Assembly: GCA_945938055.1 (NCBI GenBank)
Contig: CAMEUH010000130.1
Coordinates: forward strand, 1 to 6,823
DNA length: 6,823 nt
Source: an uncultured Eubacteriaceae bacterium
Lineage (GTDB): Bacteria; Bacillota; Clostridia; Lachnospirales; Lachnospiraceae
Direction of reading: 5' to 3'
Both the position numbers and the translations under genes were made by a program. Shown here piece by piece: positions 1 to 6,009 of this stretch (its first letter is position 1; each line of letters opens with the position of its first letter). Below the pieces are notes generated by a model. The model made no database searches and had not been told where the DNA came from. It saw nothing but the letters and a program-made list of their open reading frames with translations.

Positions 1-559
1 CTTTTGAAGAATTATCATCCTGAGGAATTCGAAATGCCGTGTGGAACCCAATTCCCAATGGGATATTTGTTTCGCCAAGATTTGTAAAGGTAAAATGCTG
101 CATGAGTCCCTGGCTGGAGAGGGTATAGTCAAAGGTACACTGAAATAACCAGCCAAACGCATGATAATAAACACAATCAACGGAATTAAATGTAAATTTA
201 ATGTTGATGAAATCCTCATTTTCCGCGATTTCTTCTATCTGAAACGGAAATTCCTTTAAAAGTCCATGGGCAATGGGAATGTTATGTTCTTTTAGGTCAT
301 AATGGACATTGTTTACAGTAAATGCACCATCAAATAATTTATTCGGAGGAAAAAGAATGGCACTACCAAAGCGCTGAACGGAACGAAGAAATTCTTCTTC
401 TTCGTCTGCCTCAGGAAAATGTAAAAAAGAAAGGTTTCGCTCTGTATCAGCAAAATCAATAATATTGCATCCTCTTTCATTTAGAATGGTAACAGAATAA
501 GGGTTAAATGTTAATTTAATAGCGTCAAAGTCCTTGTATTTCAAGTGTTGGATTGCCAT
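1..559 (-). CDS. Aldose 1-epimerase (mutarotase)-like protein, N-terminal part
   Basis: Partial gene reading off the left edge: 186 codons from an ATG at 557-559, with no stop inside the window. The family interconverts alpha and beta anomers of sugars such as galactose in the cytoplasm. Visible hallmarks are a stretch at about residues 64-78 (FGSAILFPPNKLFDG) matching the family pattern of a Gly-Pro-Asn-rich loop followed by DG, a His-Gly at residues 98-99 (IAHGLLKEF), and LGIGFHTAF around 168-176 with His173. His98 and His173 align with the two active-site histidines of GalM-type enzymes. The family Arg in PNR is Lys here (PPNK). The catalytic Glu lies in the missing C-terminal half. The start is supported by an AAAGGAG ribosome binding site at 568-574, 8 bases upstream. 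It is transcribed divergently from the coiled-coil gene. The true sugar substrate cannot be read from this fragment. Confidence 0.85.
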   Translation of the reverse strand, partial: MAIQHLKYKDFDAIKLTFNPYSVTILNERGCNIIDFADTERNLSFLHFPEADEEEEFLRSVQRFGSAILFPPNKLFDGAFTVNNVHYDLKEHNIPIAHGLLKEFPFQIEEIAENEDFINIKFTFNSVDCVYYHAFGWLFQCTFDYTLSSQGLMQHFTFTNLGETNIPLGIGFHTAFRIPQDDNSSK

Positions 560-578
560 CGGACAGACTCCTTTCAAT

Positions 579-592
579 ATGGATATATCCAT
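579..592. promoter_or_regulatory. Perfect 14-bp palindrome, possible operator
   Basis: ATGGATATATCCAT equals its own reverse complement. It starts immediately downstream of the minus-strand -10 hexamer, so it would cover the expected transcription start and early leader of the mutarotase-like gene. That is a classic position for a repressor site. No repressor gene is present in the window, and the operator role is an inference. Confidence 0.35.
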
Positions 593-601
593 TTTATACC
601 A
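593..601 (-). promoter_or_regulatory. Extended -10 promoter for the mutarotase-like gene
   Basis: Reading the minus strand, TGG is followed directly by TATAAA (601 down to 593), a good TGn-type extended -10 element about 20 bases before the ribosome binding site of the mutarotase-like gene. No convincing -35 hexamer lies at 16-18 bases, which extended -10 promoters can tolerate. Inferred from sequence only. Confidence 0.5.
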
Positions 602-604
602 TCC

Positions 605-625
605 TTTCGGTAAATCCTACGGAAA
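605..625. repeat. Imperfect inverted repeat in the divergent control region
   Basis: Arms TTTCGGTA (605-612) and TACGGAAA (618-625) are complementary apart from one position, with 5 bases between them. The repeat lies between the two divergent -10 elements. It is followed by two shorter dyads, TTTGTACAAA (627-636) and TTCG-TTT-CGAA (637-647). These could be binding sites for a regulator of the divergent genes, but short dyads in AT-rich spacers also arise by chance. Confidence 0.3.
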
Positions 626-650
626 TTTTGTACAAATTCGTTTCGAACTA

Positions 651-659
651 TGGTAAACT
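651..659 (+). promoter_or_regulatory. Extended -10 promoter for the coiled-coil/folC unit
   Basis: TGG followed by TAAACT forms an extended -10 element on the plus strand. It lies about 26 bases before the ATG at 685 and leaves room for a short leader with its AAGGAGGTG ribosome binding site (670-678). A TTGTAC at 628-633 is the nearest -35-like match, but its 20-base spacing is too long to count as strong evidence. Confidence 0.45.
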
Positions 660-684
660 AGACATAACGAAGGAGGTGTTATAC

Positions 685-2259
685 ATGATAACAATTTTTG
701 ATGGTTTCGATCAATTGTCGGATGATGAAATCCGCGGACAGATTGCCCTGCTTCGATGTGTAACACTTGCGAATTCCTTTCGGGGAGTGGTTCAGCTGGT
801 CAATGTCAGGAAGATGATTGAAGATTGTTATTTCGAATTGAGAGATGTGGAACGAGAAGAATTAAACTTATTGTTAAATCGAGAATTAATCAAGAAAACC
901 CACGCTATATCGGCATTCGAAATCAAGAGGGAAGAATATCTAAGAGAGGAACTTCATGTTCGTGTTGTCAGGGAAGCTGCAAGAACTTACATGATTGATG
1001 AGTATCGAACGCCGGGACAGCAGGCAGATGAGATTCGTGAACAATTTTATGAGCATTATCTGAAGGTACTTTTGCGCAAGCTTGGACGGATGACAGAAGA
1101 TGAGAATGGAAAGCTGGAAATGCAGATTCAGAAGGCAATTGCCCAGAGCAATATCCAGGCTGTCCGTCAGCTTGCATCGGATTTGATGCTGAGGGAATTT
1201 AATGGAAAAACGGTTCGGATGAAAATTGTGGCAGAGGGGAATACCAAGTCTTTGAAAAAAGTTATTGATGTTATGGGAATGGGAATGTTTGACGGAATGG
1301 AAACGGTTATTAGTACGATTCATGATTCTGTGCTGATGTTTTGCAGAATGGAACGCGCTGTTCTGGCGCAATGTGTATGGACTGCCGTCAACGGATATGG
1401 GAAAAGGATGTCATTAAATGATGATTTAATGCCTAGCTATAGTGATGGACTTGCGCAGGAAGAGAATGAAAAGGAACGTCTGCTATTAATTTTGATTGCA
1501 AAAGAGGCAGAGCTGAATAAAACGCTTCGCAGACTATTAAGCGAGATTGACCGGCTGAATAAACAGCTGGTCATTCGTGAGGAAAATCATGAACGGGAGA
1601 AGGGAAAGCTTGAACAGGTAAAGCTTGAGTATCAGGAGGCTTTGGAGCGGAAGGAAATCGTTCTTTCCGGTGGAGAGCAGATTAAAAAAAATTACGAGGA
1701 ATATCTAAGGACGCATCCGGTTAAAAATAATTCAGACATGGAATACCGCCGTAAAAAGCAGGAATATGAAAATCTGGCACGGAATGTCCGGAATGCAGAG
1801 CTGGTCGAAGTTTCCTGTGTAAGAAATATTTCCAGGCTGGAAGAGAGCCTGGAAAAGCAAAAAGACGGCATGAAAGAAATCGAAAAGAACCTTGCTGCAC
1901 TTCGCGAAGAACTGGTTAGCAATGTTCAGGTATTTAATGAAGTGATCATGCAGCTGGAGAACGAAGCAGGATATCGTGCACAGGTACTCAGACGAAAATG
2001 GAATTCCTTTTATAAAACCCTTCGATTCGATAGAAAAATTTATGAAAATGTGGTAAAATGTTTTACCCAGAGGGAAATCGTAGCGATTGAGCGACTGTTA
2101 AAGGAAATGGATGATTCGGATGAAAAGGCGATATTTGCACATAAGACTTCCGGAACGGATTCCATTACATTTTGTCAGACGGGTGCAGGAAAATATGCAG
2201 AAATTGTTTATAATGATTCAGAAATTTTACAGATACAGGTAAAGGGTAAGCAGCGATGA
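685..2259 (+). CDS. Coiled-coil protein of unknown function, first gene of the folC unit
   Basis: A 524-residue protein I do not recognise. The reading frame stays open back to a TTG at 553, but that would run into the divergent gene. The ATG at 685 has an excellent ribosome binding site (AAGGAGGTG, 670-678) and is preferred. Three parts can be seen: a charged helical N-terminal half (about 1-190); a short Gly/Met-rich hydrophobic stretch (about 195-240) that is not a clear transmembrane helix; and a long Glu/Lys/Arg-rich heptad region (about 255-430) that should form a coiled coil. A compact tail of about 90 residues follows, with a Trp at 439 and beta-like strands at the end. There is no signal peptide, so it is probably cytoplasmic. 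The stop overlaps the folC start by 4 bases (ATGA), implying translational coupling. The N-terminal half faintly recalls the UPF0174/YaaW family in layout; this is a weak impression, not an assignment. Confidence 0.75.
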   Translation: MITIFDGFDQLSDDEIRGQIALLRCVTLANSFRGVVQLVNVRKMIEDCYFELRDVEREELNLLLNRELIKKTHAISAFEIKREEYLREELHVRVVREAARTYMIDEYRTPGQQADEIREQFYEHYLKVLLRKLGRMTEDENGKLEMQIQKAIAQSNIQAVRQLASDLMLREFNGKTVRMKIVAEGNTKSLKKVIDVMGMGMFDGMETVISTIHDSVLMFCRMERAVLAQCVWTAVNGYGKRMSLNDDLMPSYSDGLAQEENEKERLLLILIAKEAELNKTLRRLLSEIDRLNKQLVIREENHEREKGKLEQVKLEYQEALERKEIVLSGGEQIKKNYEEYLRTHPVKNNSDMEYRRKKQEYENLARNVRNAELVEVSCVRNISRLEESLEKQKDGMKEIEKNLAALREELVSNVQVFNEVIMQLENEAGYRAQVLRRKWNSFYKTLRFDRKIYENVVKCFTQREIVAIERLLKEMDDSDEKAIFAHKTSGTDSITFCQTGAGKYAEIVYNDSEILQIQVKGKQR

Positions 2260-3554
2260 ATTATGATGAGGCAGTAAAGTATATCTTTGGTTTAAGAAAA
2301 TTTGGACAGGAGCCCGGGGTAACACGAGCCGGTCGTGCATTAAAACTTCTGGGAAATCCGGAAGAATCCCTGCGGGTGATTCATGTTGCCGGAACCAATG
2401 GAAAAGGTTCGGTATGTGCATATCTTTCTACGGCCTTACAGGAACTGGGATATACTGTCGGACTTTTTACTTCCCCCCATCTCGTCCGGGTCAATGAAAG
2501 AATCCAGATCAATGGAAAACTGATAACAGATGAAGACTTTTTACATTATTTTGAGCAGGTAGAAAAAGTTTCCGGACACATGCAGGAAGAAGGATATGAC
2601 GGACTTGCTTTTTTTGATTTTGTGTTTGTCATGGCGGTCCTGTATTTCCGGGATCATAATCCGGATTATGTCATCATGGAAACAGGTCTTGGAGGAAGAA
2701 CGGATGCAACGGCAGCGCTTATGAAAAAGCAGTTAAGTATCATAACCTCCATCAGTCTGGATCATACAGAAATTCTGGGGGATACGATTTCCAAAATCGC
2801 AGTGGAAAAGGCAGGAATTATTGTTCCGGATGCTCCGGTGGTTTACTGGAGAACCAATGATGAAGTTTCCCGGATTATGGAAAAAAAAGCGGAAGAATGT
2901 CAAACGGTCTGTTTTGCTGTAGATGAAAATTCCTATGAAATTCACAAAATGGAGCGAAAAGATATTGATTTTTCTCTTCATAATAGGTATTATGAAAATA
3001 GTATGTTCACAATTCGGAATACTGGTCTTTATCAGGTGATGAATGCATCACTGGCATTGCAGGCGTTATGTATTCTGAATCCGGATGGCACGTGGGATTT
3101 GGACAAAATTGCTGTTGCCATAAGGAAAACCTGCTGGGCAGGCAGGATGGAAGAGATTGAACAGAATGTATATCTTGATGGCGCTCATAATCCGGATGGA
3201 ATTCAACGATTTTTGGAAACAGCCGCATGGCTTAAAGGTCAGGAACCGGGCAAAAAGATGTATCTTCTTTTTGGTGCCGTTTGTGAAAAGGATTATGAAA
3301 GCATGATTGAGGAAATCTGCGGTCAGGGGTGTTTTGATGGTTATGTCATAACGCAGATTCATAACCAGCGTGCGCTTTCTGCAGGAATCATGGAACAGGA
3401 ATTTCGAAAGCATACGGATAAGCCTGTTTATGTGCAGAACGATAACCACAAGGCATATGTCCTTGCAAAGAAACTTCTGGGCGAAAATGACATGTTGTTA
3501 TGTGCCGGGTCGCTATACCTTGTAGGAGCCATAAAAGAGATGATTGGAGAATAA
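2256..3554 (+). CDS. folC: Bifunctional folylpolyglutamate synthase / dihydrofolate synthase
   Basis: This cytoplasmic Mur-ligase-family enzyme adds glutamate to dihydropteroate and then further glutamates to reduced folates, using ATP. At 432 residues it is the usual FolC length. Visible motifs, in order: the P-loop GTNGKGS (46-52), TSPHL (72-76), the METGLGGRTDAT block (141-152), SLDHTEILGDT (167-177) with His170, Lys185 in VEKAGII (the lysine that is carbamylated in the family), and the C-terminal-domain signature YLDGAHNPDG (306-315) with Asp308 and His311. The linker motif usually written WPGR is WAGR here (294-297), keeping the Arg. The start codon overlaps the previous stop (ATGA), so it is very likely translated by coupling. 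The next gene begins 5 bases after its stop. The function is essentially certain. Why it is co-transcribed with a coiled-coil protein is not known. Confidence 0.97.
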   Translation: MNYDEAVKYIFGLRKFGQEPGVTRAGRALKLLGNPEESLRVIHVAGTNGKGSVCAYLSTALQELGYTVGLFTSPHLVRVNERIQINGKLITDEDFLHYFEQVEKVSGHMQEEGYDGLAFFDFVFVMAVLYFRDHNPDYVIMETGLGGRTDATAALMKKQLSIITSISLDHTEILGDTISKIAVEKAGIIVPDAPVVYWRTNDEVSRIMEKKAEECQTVCFAVDENSYEIHKMERKDIDFSLHNRYYENSMFTIRNTGLYQVMNASLALQALCILNPDGTWDLDKIAVAIRKTCWAGRMEEIEQNVYLDGAHNPDGIQRFLETAAWLKGQEPGKKMYLLFGAVCEKDYESMIEEICGQGCFDGYVITQIHNQRALSAGIMEQEFRKHTDKPVYVQNDNHKAYVLAKKLLGENDMLLCAGSLYLVGAIKEMIGE

Positions 3555-3559
3555 ATAAA

Positions 3560-3718
3560 ATGATTAATTATGATGAAGAGATAAAGAAATTCCAGCCTAG
3601 TCTGGAGGTTGATGAGGCAGAAGACGCCATATATAATAATGACATGCCGGATGTGACGGATATTATCAACCGTATCATGAACGAGCTTGCCATGAGACAG
3701 CAACAGCAGGAACAGTAG
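3560..3718 (+). CDS. Small acidic conserved-type protein (52 residues), unknown function
   Basis: A 52-residue protein starting at the ATG at 3560, five bases after the folC stop. TGGAGA at 3544-3549 can serve as its ribosome binding site, although it lies inside the end of folC. An in-frame ATG at 3500 would add 20 residues fully overlapping folC and is less likely. The protein is acidic in its first two thirds, with no Cys, no signal peptide and no membrane segment. A probable amphipathic helix at about 32-46 ends in a Gln-rich tail (RQQQQEQ). I recall similar small proteins at this place in Lachnospiraceae genomes, next to folC, but no function is known to me. It sits 27 bases before the TPR gene and must share its transcript. 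Its first codons closely resemble those of folC. Confidence 0.75.
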   Translation: MINYDEEIKKFQPSLEVDEAEDAIYNNDMPDVTDIINRIMNELAMRQQQQEQ

Positions 3719-3745
3719 GAATAAACAGTTAGAAAGAGTGGTAGT

Positions 3746-5134
3746 ATGAGATGTTATCAGTGTAACAGTCCGCTGACAGATGAGGATTTCTGTGTCAAAT
3801 GCGGCGCTGACGTTACGGTGTATAAGATGGTAGCCAAAACTTCCAATTCCTATTATAACCTCGGTCTTGCAAAGGCACAGGTAAGGGATCTGACTGGTGC
3901 GGTGAACTGTCTGAAAACAAGTTTACGATTAAATAAAAATAACATAAAAGCAAGAAATCTTCTTGGTCTTGTATATTTTGAAATGGGCGAAATCGTGGAA
4001 GCACTTACCCAGTGGGTAATCAGCCGGAACTTAAAGCCGGAAAAAAATGCTGCCAGCGTATATATCAGGAAGATTCAGTCCAATCAGAATAAATTTGAGG
4101 CGATGAACCAGACCATTAAAAAGTTCAATCTGGCGTTAAAACATGCCAAATCCCAGAACTATGATCTGGCAGTCATCCAGCTTAAGAAAATTCTTGCCAC
4201 GAATCCACGCATGATTAAGGCACAGCAGCTTCTGGCGTTACTTCTCATGAAGGATGGTGATTACGGCAGGGCAAAGAGATATCTGAAGCAGTCGTTAAAA
4301 ATCGATAAGAATAACACGATTTCCCAGAAATATCTCTATGAAATCGAACTGCAGGAATATGAGCTGGCAAAGGATTCCACGGACACATTTCTTCCAAAGA
4401 AGAAAAAGACCATAACGGATAACAAGCCGTTGAGCGGAAATGATGTGATTGTTCCGCCAACCACCTATAAAGAGCCAAGTAATGGTGCCATAACCGTTAT
4501 TAATATTCTGGTAGGCGTTTTGATTGGTGCTGCGATTATCTGGTTTCTTATCATGCCGGCAAGGCTGCAGAGCCAGATGCAGGAATACAATAAGACATTG
4601 ACAAATTATAGCGAGCAGCTTTCCAACAGCAGTGCGGAGATTACTTCCTTAAAGGCACAGGTGGACAAGCTGACGGCAGATAATGAGGAGCTGAAAAGTG
4701 CAACGGAAAATGTTGGCATTACGGTAGATAATGTGGCATTTTATGATGCTATTATTTCGGGAGCATATGCATACATGTCCGGGGATAAGGTCAAGGCAGC
4801 AGAGGCGGTTGTGGATATTGACATGACTGCCGTTAATGCGCAGGAAGCAATCAATGTTTATAATACCATTAAGAGCGATTGTTTTGAAGAAGCTGCGAAA
4901 ACGCTTTATGACCAAGGATTTAAGCACTATGGGGATAATGAATACACGGATGCGGTTGCTTTCCTGGAACGGAGTATCAAGCTGAATCCGGAGTCCGTGG
5001 AGGCAGTCTATTATCTGGCAAAATCTTATGAGTCTTTAAAGGAGACGGATAAGGCGAAGCAGTATTATCAGATTATTGTGGATAACTTTGCAGACAGCTT
5101 CTATGCCAATGAAGCAAGAGCATATTTAAAATAA
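3746..5134 (+). CDS. Zinc-ribbon / TPR membrane protein
   Basis: A 462-residue protein built from recognisable modules. The N-terminus is a small zinc ribbon with Cys3, Cys6, Cys16 and Cys19 (CxxC, nine residues, CxxC). Tetratricopeptide-type helix pairs follow at about 36-100 and 124-190. A basic patch (KKKK, 218-221) and a Pro-containing linker precede one strong transmembrane helix at about 248-270. Next come a heptad coiled-coil segment (about 275-322) and a second TPR block (about 385-458, with the typical pattern ending in LNPES and a following repeat). The basic patch before the helix places the zinc ribbon and first TPRs in the cytoplasm and the coiled coil and last TPRs outside the membrane. 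There is no cleavable signal. The ribosome binding site is weak (AAAGAGTGG, 3733-3741). This is probably a protein-interaction scaffold; the partner is unknown. It is the last gene before the terminator. Confidence 0.85.
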   Translation: MRCYQCNSPLTDEDFCVKCGADVTVYKMVAKTSNSYYNLGLAKAQVRDLTGAVNCLKTSLRLNKNNIKARNLLGLVYFEMGEIVEALTQWVISRNLKPEKNAASVYIRKIQSNQNKFEAMNQTIKKFNLALKHAKSQNYDLAVIQLKKILATNPRMIKAQQLLALLLMKDGDYGRAKRYLKQSLKIDKNNTISQKYLYEIELQEYELAKDSTDTFLPKKKKTITDNKPLSGNDVIVPPTTYKEPSNGAITVINILVGVLIGAAIIWFLIMPARLQSQMQEYNKTLTNYSEQLSNSSAEITSLKAQVDKLTADNEELKSATENVGITVDNVAFYDAIISGAYAYMSGDKVKAAEAVVDIDMTAVNAQEAINVYNTIKSDCFEEAAKTLYDQGFKHYGDNEYTDAVAFLERSIKLNPESVEAVYYLAKSYESLKETDKAKQYYQIIVDNFADSFYANEARAYLK

Positions 5135-5151
5135 AATATAAGATACGGATG

Positions 5152-5197
5152 AAGATGATGGAATCTAAGATACAAAAGAATTCCATCATCTTTTTTT
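5152..5197 (+). terminator. Intrinsic terminator ending the folC/TPR unit
   Basis: A perfect 13-bp stem, AAGATGATGGAAT (5152-5164) pairing with ATTCCATCATCTT (5180-5192), encloses a 15-base loop and runs into seven T (5191-5197). It begins 17 bases after the TPR stop and precedes the sigma-H-like promoter, so it separates the housekeeping unit from the spoIIA operon. The stem is only moderately GC-rich but is long and has no mismatch. Confidence 0.9.
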
Positions 5198-5203
5198 ATT
5201 GCT

Positions 5204-5233
5204 TGGGGAATTTTGCAGAAATTTGTTGAATAA
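5204..5233 (+). promoter_or_regulatory. Sigma-H-type promoter of the spoIIA operon
   Basis: The block TGGGGAATT (5204-5212) matches the sigma-H -35 pattern RNAGGAWWW at 7 of 9 positions. GTTGAATAA (5225-5233) matches the -10 pattern RNNGAATWW at all nine, with the expected 12-base spacer. In Bacillus, spoIIA is transcribed by sigma-H at the start of sporulation, so this is the promoter type expected. The consensus is from memory and the match was made by eye. The transcription start would fall near 5240, leaving a very short leader before the GGAGGG at 5245-5250. Confidence 0.7.
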
Positions 5234-5254
5234 AATATTTTCATGGAGGGAAAA

Positions 5255-5569
5255 ATGAAAAATGTAATTATGCTGGAGGGCGACAAGATGATTATCCGGG
5301 TGGGGGAAGACCTGGATCATCATGTTACAAAAGAACTAAAGGAGAATATTGATGCCATGGTTGATAAAGGCATTGTAAGAAACATAGCCTTTGATTTTTC
5401 CACGACAGGGTTTATGGATAGCGCAGGAATTGGCCTGATTATGGGGCGTTATAAGAAAATCAGTCCGCTGGGTGGGGAAATCAGCATTGTGGGAACCAAT
5501 CCTGCCATTGAACGGATTATCCGGATATCCGGAATTCATAAAATTATCAGAATGGAGTTAGTGAAATGA
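5255..5569 (+). CDS. spoIIAA: Anti-sigma F factor antagonist SpoIIAA
   Basis: A single STAS-domain protein of 104 residues. In its dephosphorylated form it binds the SpoIIAB-sigma-F complex and frees sigma-F in the forespore. Family features seen: EDLDHH (18-23), equivalent to ELDHH of B. subtilis, and FMDSAGIG (53-60). The latter holds Ser56, the equivalent of phospho-acceptor Ser58; the second Ser of the Bacillus DSSG is Ala here. The closing ISGIHKIIRM also fits. The ATG at 5255 follows GGAGGG by 4 bases and gives a complete first strand. An ATG at 5243 overlaps that ribosome binding site. A third ATG at 5288 has its own GGAGGG (5275-5280) but would remove the first strand. The stop overlaps the spoIIAB start (ATGA), so the two are coupled. 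Assignment as SpoIIAA rather than RsbV rests on the neighbouring spoIIAB and sigF. Confidence 0.93.
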   Translation: MKNVIMLEGDKMIIRVGEDLDHHVTKELKENIDAMVDKGIVRNIAFDFSTTGFMDSAGIGLIMGRYKKISPLGGEISIVGTNPAIERIIRISGIHKIIRMELVK

Positions 5570-5988
5570 GAGACAGAATGAAATTAGAATTTGACAGCCG
5601 ATCTTCCAATGAAAGCTTTGCAAGAGTGACAGTGGCATCTTTTGTGGTAAGACTGGACCCAACATTAGAAGAAATCTCTGATATTAAAACAGCAGTTTCC
5701 GGAGCGGTTACGAACTGCGTGGTACATGGTTACGAAAACAGAGAAGGAATCATAACAATTCAGTGTTACATAGAAGAAAATGAAATTACAATTATTGTGG
5801 AAGACAAGGGTGTGGGGATTGAAGACGTGGAAAAGGCAATGGAGCCTTTGTACACCACAAAGCCTAACGAAGAACGTGCGGGCATGGGATTTTCCTTTAT
5901 GGAAATATTCATGGACAGCCTTCTGGTGGAGTCAAAGCCGGGAGAGGGAACCAGGGTGACAATGAAAAAGAAAATTGACAGAAAATAA
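5566..5988 (+). CDS. spoIIAB: Anti-sigma F factor SpoIIAB (GHKL kinase), catalytic Glu replaced by Gly
   Basis: At 140 residues this aligns almost without gaps to B. subtilis SpoIIAB. The family protein holds sigma-F inactive when ATP-bound and inactivates SpoIIAA by serine phosphorylation. Seen here: NESFARVTVASF (15-26) with Arg20, the partner-binding residue; the N-box around VTN (48-50) with Asn50 for magnesium; the nucleotide-binding DKGVGI (80-85) with Asp80 for adenine; and the lid TTKPNEERAGMGF (97-109) with Glu103 and Arg104. The striking difference is position 46. B. subtilis has Glu46 in SEAVTN, the equivalent of the general base of GyrB/Hsp90-type ATPases, while here codon 5701-5703 is GGA, Gly. 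ATP binding and sigma-F binding look preserved, but phosphotransfer to SpoIIAA may be impaired. The ATG at 5566 gives the same N-terminus as the Bacillus protein. The gene is coupled to spoIIAA by ATGA. Confidence 0.95.
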   Translation: MRDRMKLEFDSRSSNESFARVTVASFVVRLDPTLEEISDIKTAVSGAVTNCVVHGYENREGIITIQCYIEENEITIIVEDKGVGIEDVEKAMEPLYTTKPNEERAGMGFSFMEIFMDSLLVESKPGEGTRVTMKKKIDRK

Positions 5989-6009
5989 TAAGCTAAAGGG
6001 TGTGATTTT

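Noticed and set aside
385..397. Inverted repeat GAAGAAATTCTTC inside the mutarotase-like gene
   Set aside because: It arises from a run of Glu codons followed by Phe-Leu codons in the coding sequence; no T-run or regulatory position.
644..657. Possible LexA-type box, CGAAC followed after four bases by GTAAA
   Set aside because: The second half-site matches poorly (GTAAA against GTTCG) and is better explained as part of the -10 element; no SOS gene is nearby.
553..684. Upstream extension of the coiled-coil protein from a TTG at 553
   Set aside because: It would overlap the start of the divergent gene and both promoters, and it lacks the strong ribosome binding site that the ATG at 685 has.
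940..1371. 143-codon minus-strand frame opposite the coiled-coil gene
   Set aside because: Low-complexity His/Asn/Phe-rich translation, no ribosome binding site seen, and full overlap with a well-supported gene; judged a shadow frame.
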